Origin: JAIBJP01 sp036506175
GTDB taxonomy: Bacteria; Actinomycetota; Thermoleophilia; Gaiellales; Gaiellaceae
Direction of reading: 5' to 3'
Assembly: GCA_036506175.1 (NCBI GenBank)
Contig: DASXSE010000092.1
Location: 1 to 20,471 of the forward strand
DNA length: 20,471 nucleotides
Position numbers and translations under genes: made by a program. Below the pieces are notes generated by a model, which was not told where the DNA came from, made no database searches, and saw only the letters and a program-made list of their open reading frames with translations. Within the stretch, counting starts at the first letter, position 1; every line of letters begins with the position of its first letter. Shown here piece after piece: positions 20,144 through 20,471 of the stretch.

Positions 20144-20471
20144 CTAGGTTTCGATGCGGTAGAGCTCGTAGCGGGAGTCGCGGTACTCGGGCACGAGGCC
20201 GGGCGGGAGCGCCGGCCGTCCGCGAGTCTTGTCCACGACCACCCACTGGACGGCGTACCGAGCCAAGATCTGTTCGCGCTGTGCGGGGGTGGCCGCGGGA
20301 TCGAGGAAAAAGAGGCGTACGGCTCGTTGCCGCTTCGCGTAGTCCTCGCTCGTGTTGAAGGCGACGTGTCCCGGGGGCTCGGTGACCACGCGCACAGGGG
20401 CGTAGCCCGCGATGCGATAGGAGGTGGATCCCGGTGCCAGCACGACGGCCAGAGGCGGAACTTCGTCGCGC
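20144..20471 (-). CDS. C-terminus of a membrane glycosyltransferase-like protein (partial)
   Basis: Only the last 108 codons of this gene are inside the window; the frame is open to the right edge. The visible part is a soluble domain: YRIAGYAPVRVVTEPPGHVA, then ATPAQREQILARYAVQWVVV and a tail YRDSRYELYRIE. The pattern of a chain in which the protein states that a position is a set chain of residues (RYAVQWVVVD, then a C-terminal YELYRI) is common at the end of large multi-helix GT-C-type or YfhO-like membrane proteins. The assignment is tentative because no membrane segment is visible. In-frame GTG codons such as 20443 are internal, since protein-like sequence continues upstream of them. Confidence 0.6.
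   Translation of the reverse strand, partial: RDEVPPLAVVLAPGSTSYRIAGYAPVRVVTEPPGHVAFNTSEDYAKRQRAVRLFFLDPAATPAQREQILARYAVQWVVVDKTRGRPALPPGLVPEYRDSRYELYRIET

Noticed and set aside
1..20471. tRNA or rRNA genes, CRISPR arrays, insertion sequences, prophage, defence islands
   Set aside because: No gap is long enough to hold most of these, no repeated spacer or terminal inverted repeat was seen, and no transposase, integrase, Cas or restriction gene was recognised.

Overview
The window is about 20.5 kb of gene-dense, GC-rich chromosome. Intergenic gaps are short, GTG/TTG starts are common and many genes overlap by 4 or 8 nt. The gene content (FtsB next to DUF501, a 7Fe ferredoxin, GAF/SpoIIE-type phosphatase, an excisionase-like HTH fused to a receiver) suggests a high-GC actinobacterium. 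A deep lineage such as Thermoleophilia (Gaiellales/Solirubrobacterales) is my best guess; this rests on overall character, not on a search. I see no rRNA, tRNA, CRISPR array, insertion sequence or phage gene, and no gene-free stretch longer than 300 bases.

Layout. (1) 1-4695, minus strand: a four-gene carbohydrate ABC importer in the order ATPase, binding lipoprotein, MalF-type permease, MalG-type permease (the last runs off the left edge). (2) 4775-7166, plus strand: a divergent isocitrate-dehydrogenase-like enzyme and an MFS exporter. (3) 8760-7163, minus strand: a receiver-like protein, a 7Fe ferredoxin and a phosphotransferase, with a DUF309 gene diverging to the right. (4) 16866-9138, minus strand: a compact seven-gene run of a 4xGAF-SpoIIE phosphatase, membrane spermidine-synthase-like protein, GDPD, L,D-transpeptidase, CcmG/TlpA-like thioredoxin, CcmH and CcdA. 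The last three are cytochrome c maturation or redox genes. (5) 16926-17596, plus strand: two small membrane proteins. (6) 18694-17532, minus strand: an HTH-receiver fusion and a PAP2 phosphatase. (7) 20471-18737, minus strand: the end of a membrane glycosyltransferase-like protein, FtsB/DivIC, DUF501 and two small uncharacterised genes, forming a division/envelope cluster.

The most unusual signals concern expression. Three convincing coding regions (phosphotransferase, 77-aa membrane protein, PAP2) have protein-like N-termini but no in-frame ATG, GTG or TTG. The only start candidates are CTG, ATC and ATA, and two of these sit on the stop codon of the upstream gene. In addition, several genes without a Shine-Dalgarno have a TANNNT-like -10 box 7 to 9 nt before the start codon, as expected for leaderless mRNAs. 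The MalF-type permease carries an SdrD/Cna-B-like beta-sandwich in an extracytoplasmic loop, and a 14-bp perfect hairpin lies at the 5' end of its coding region. These are the points I would check first.
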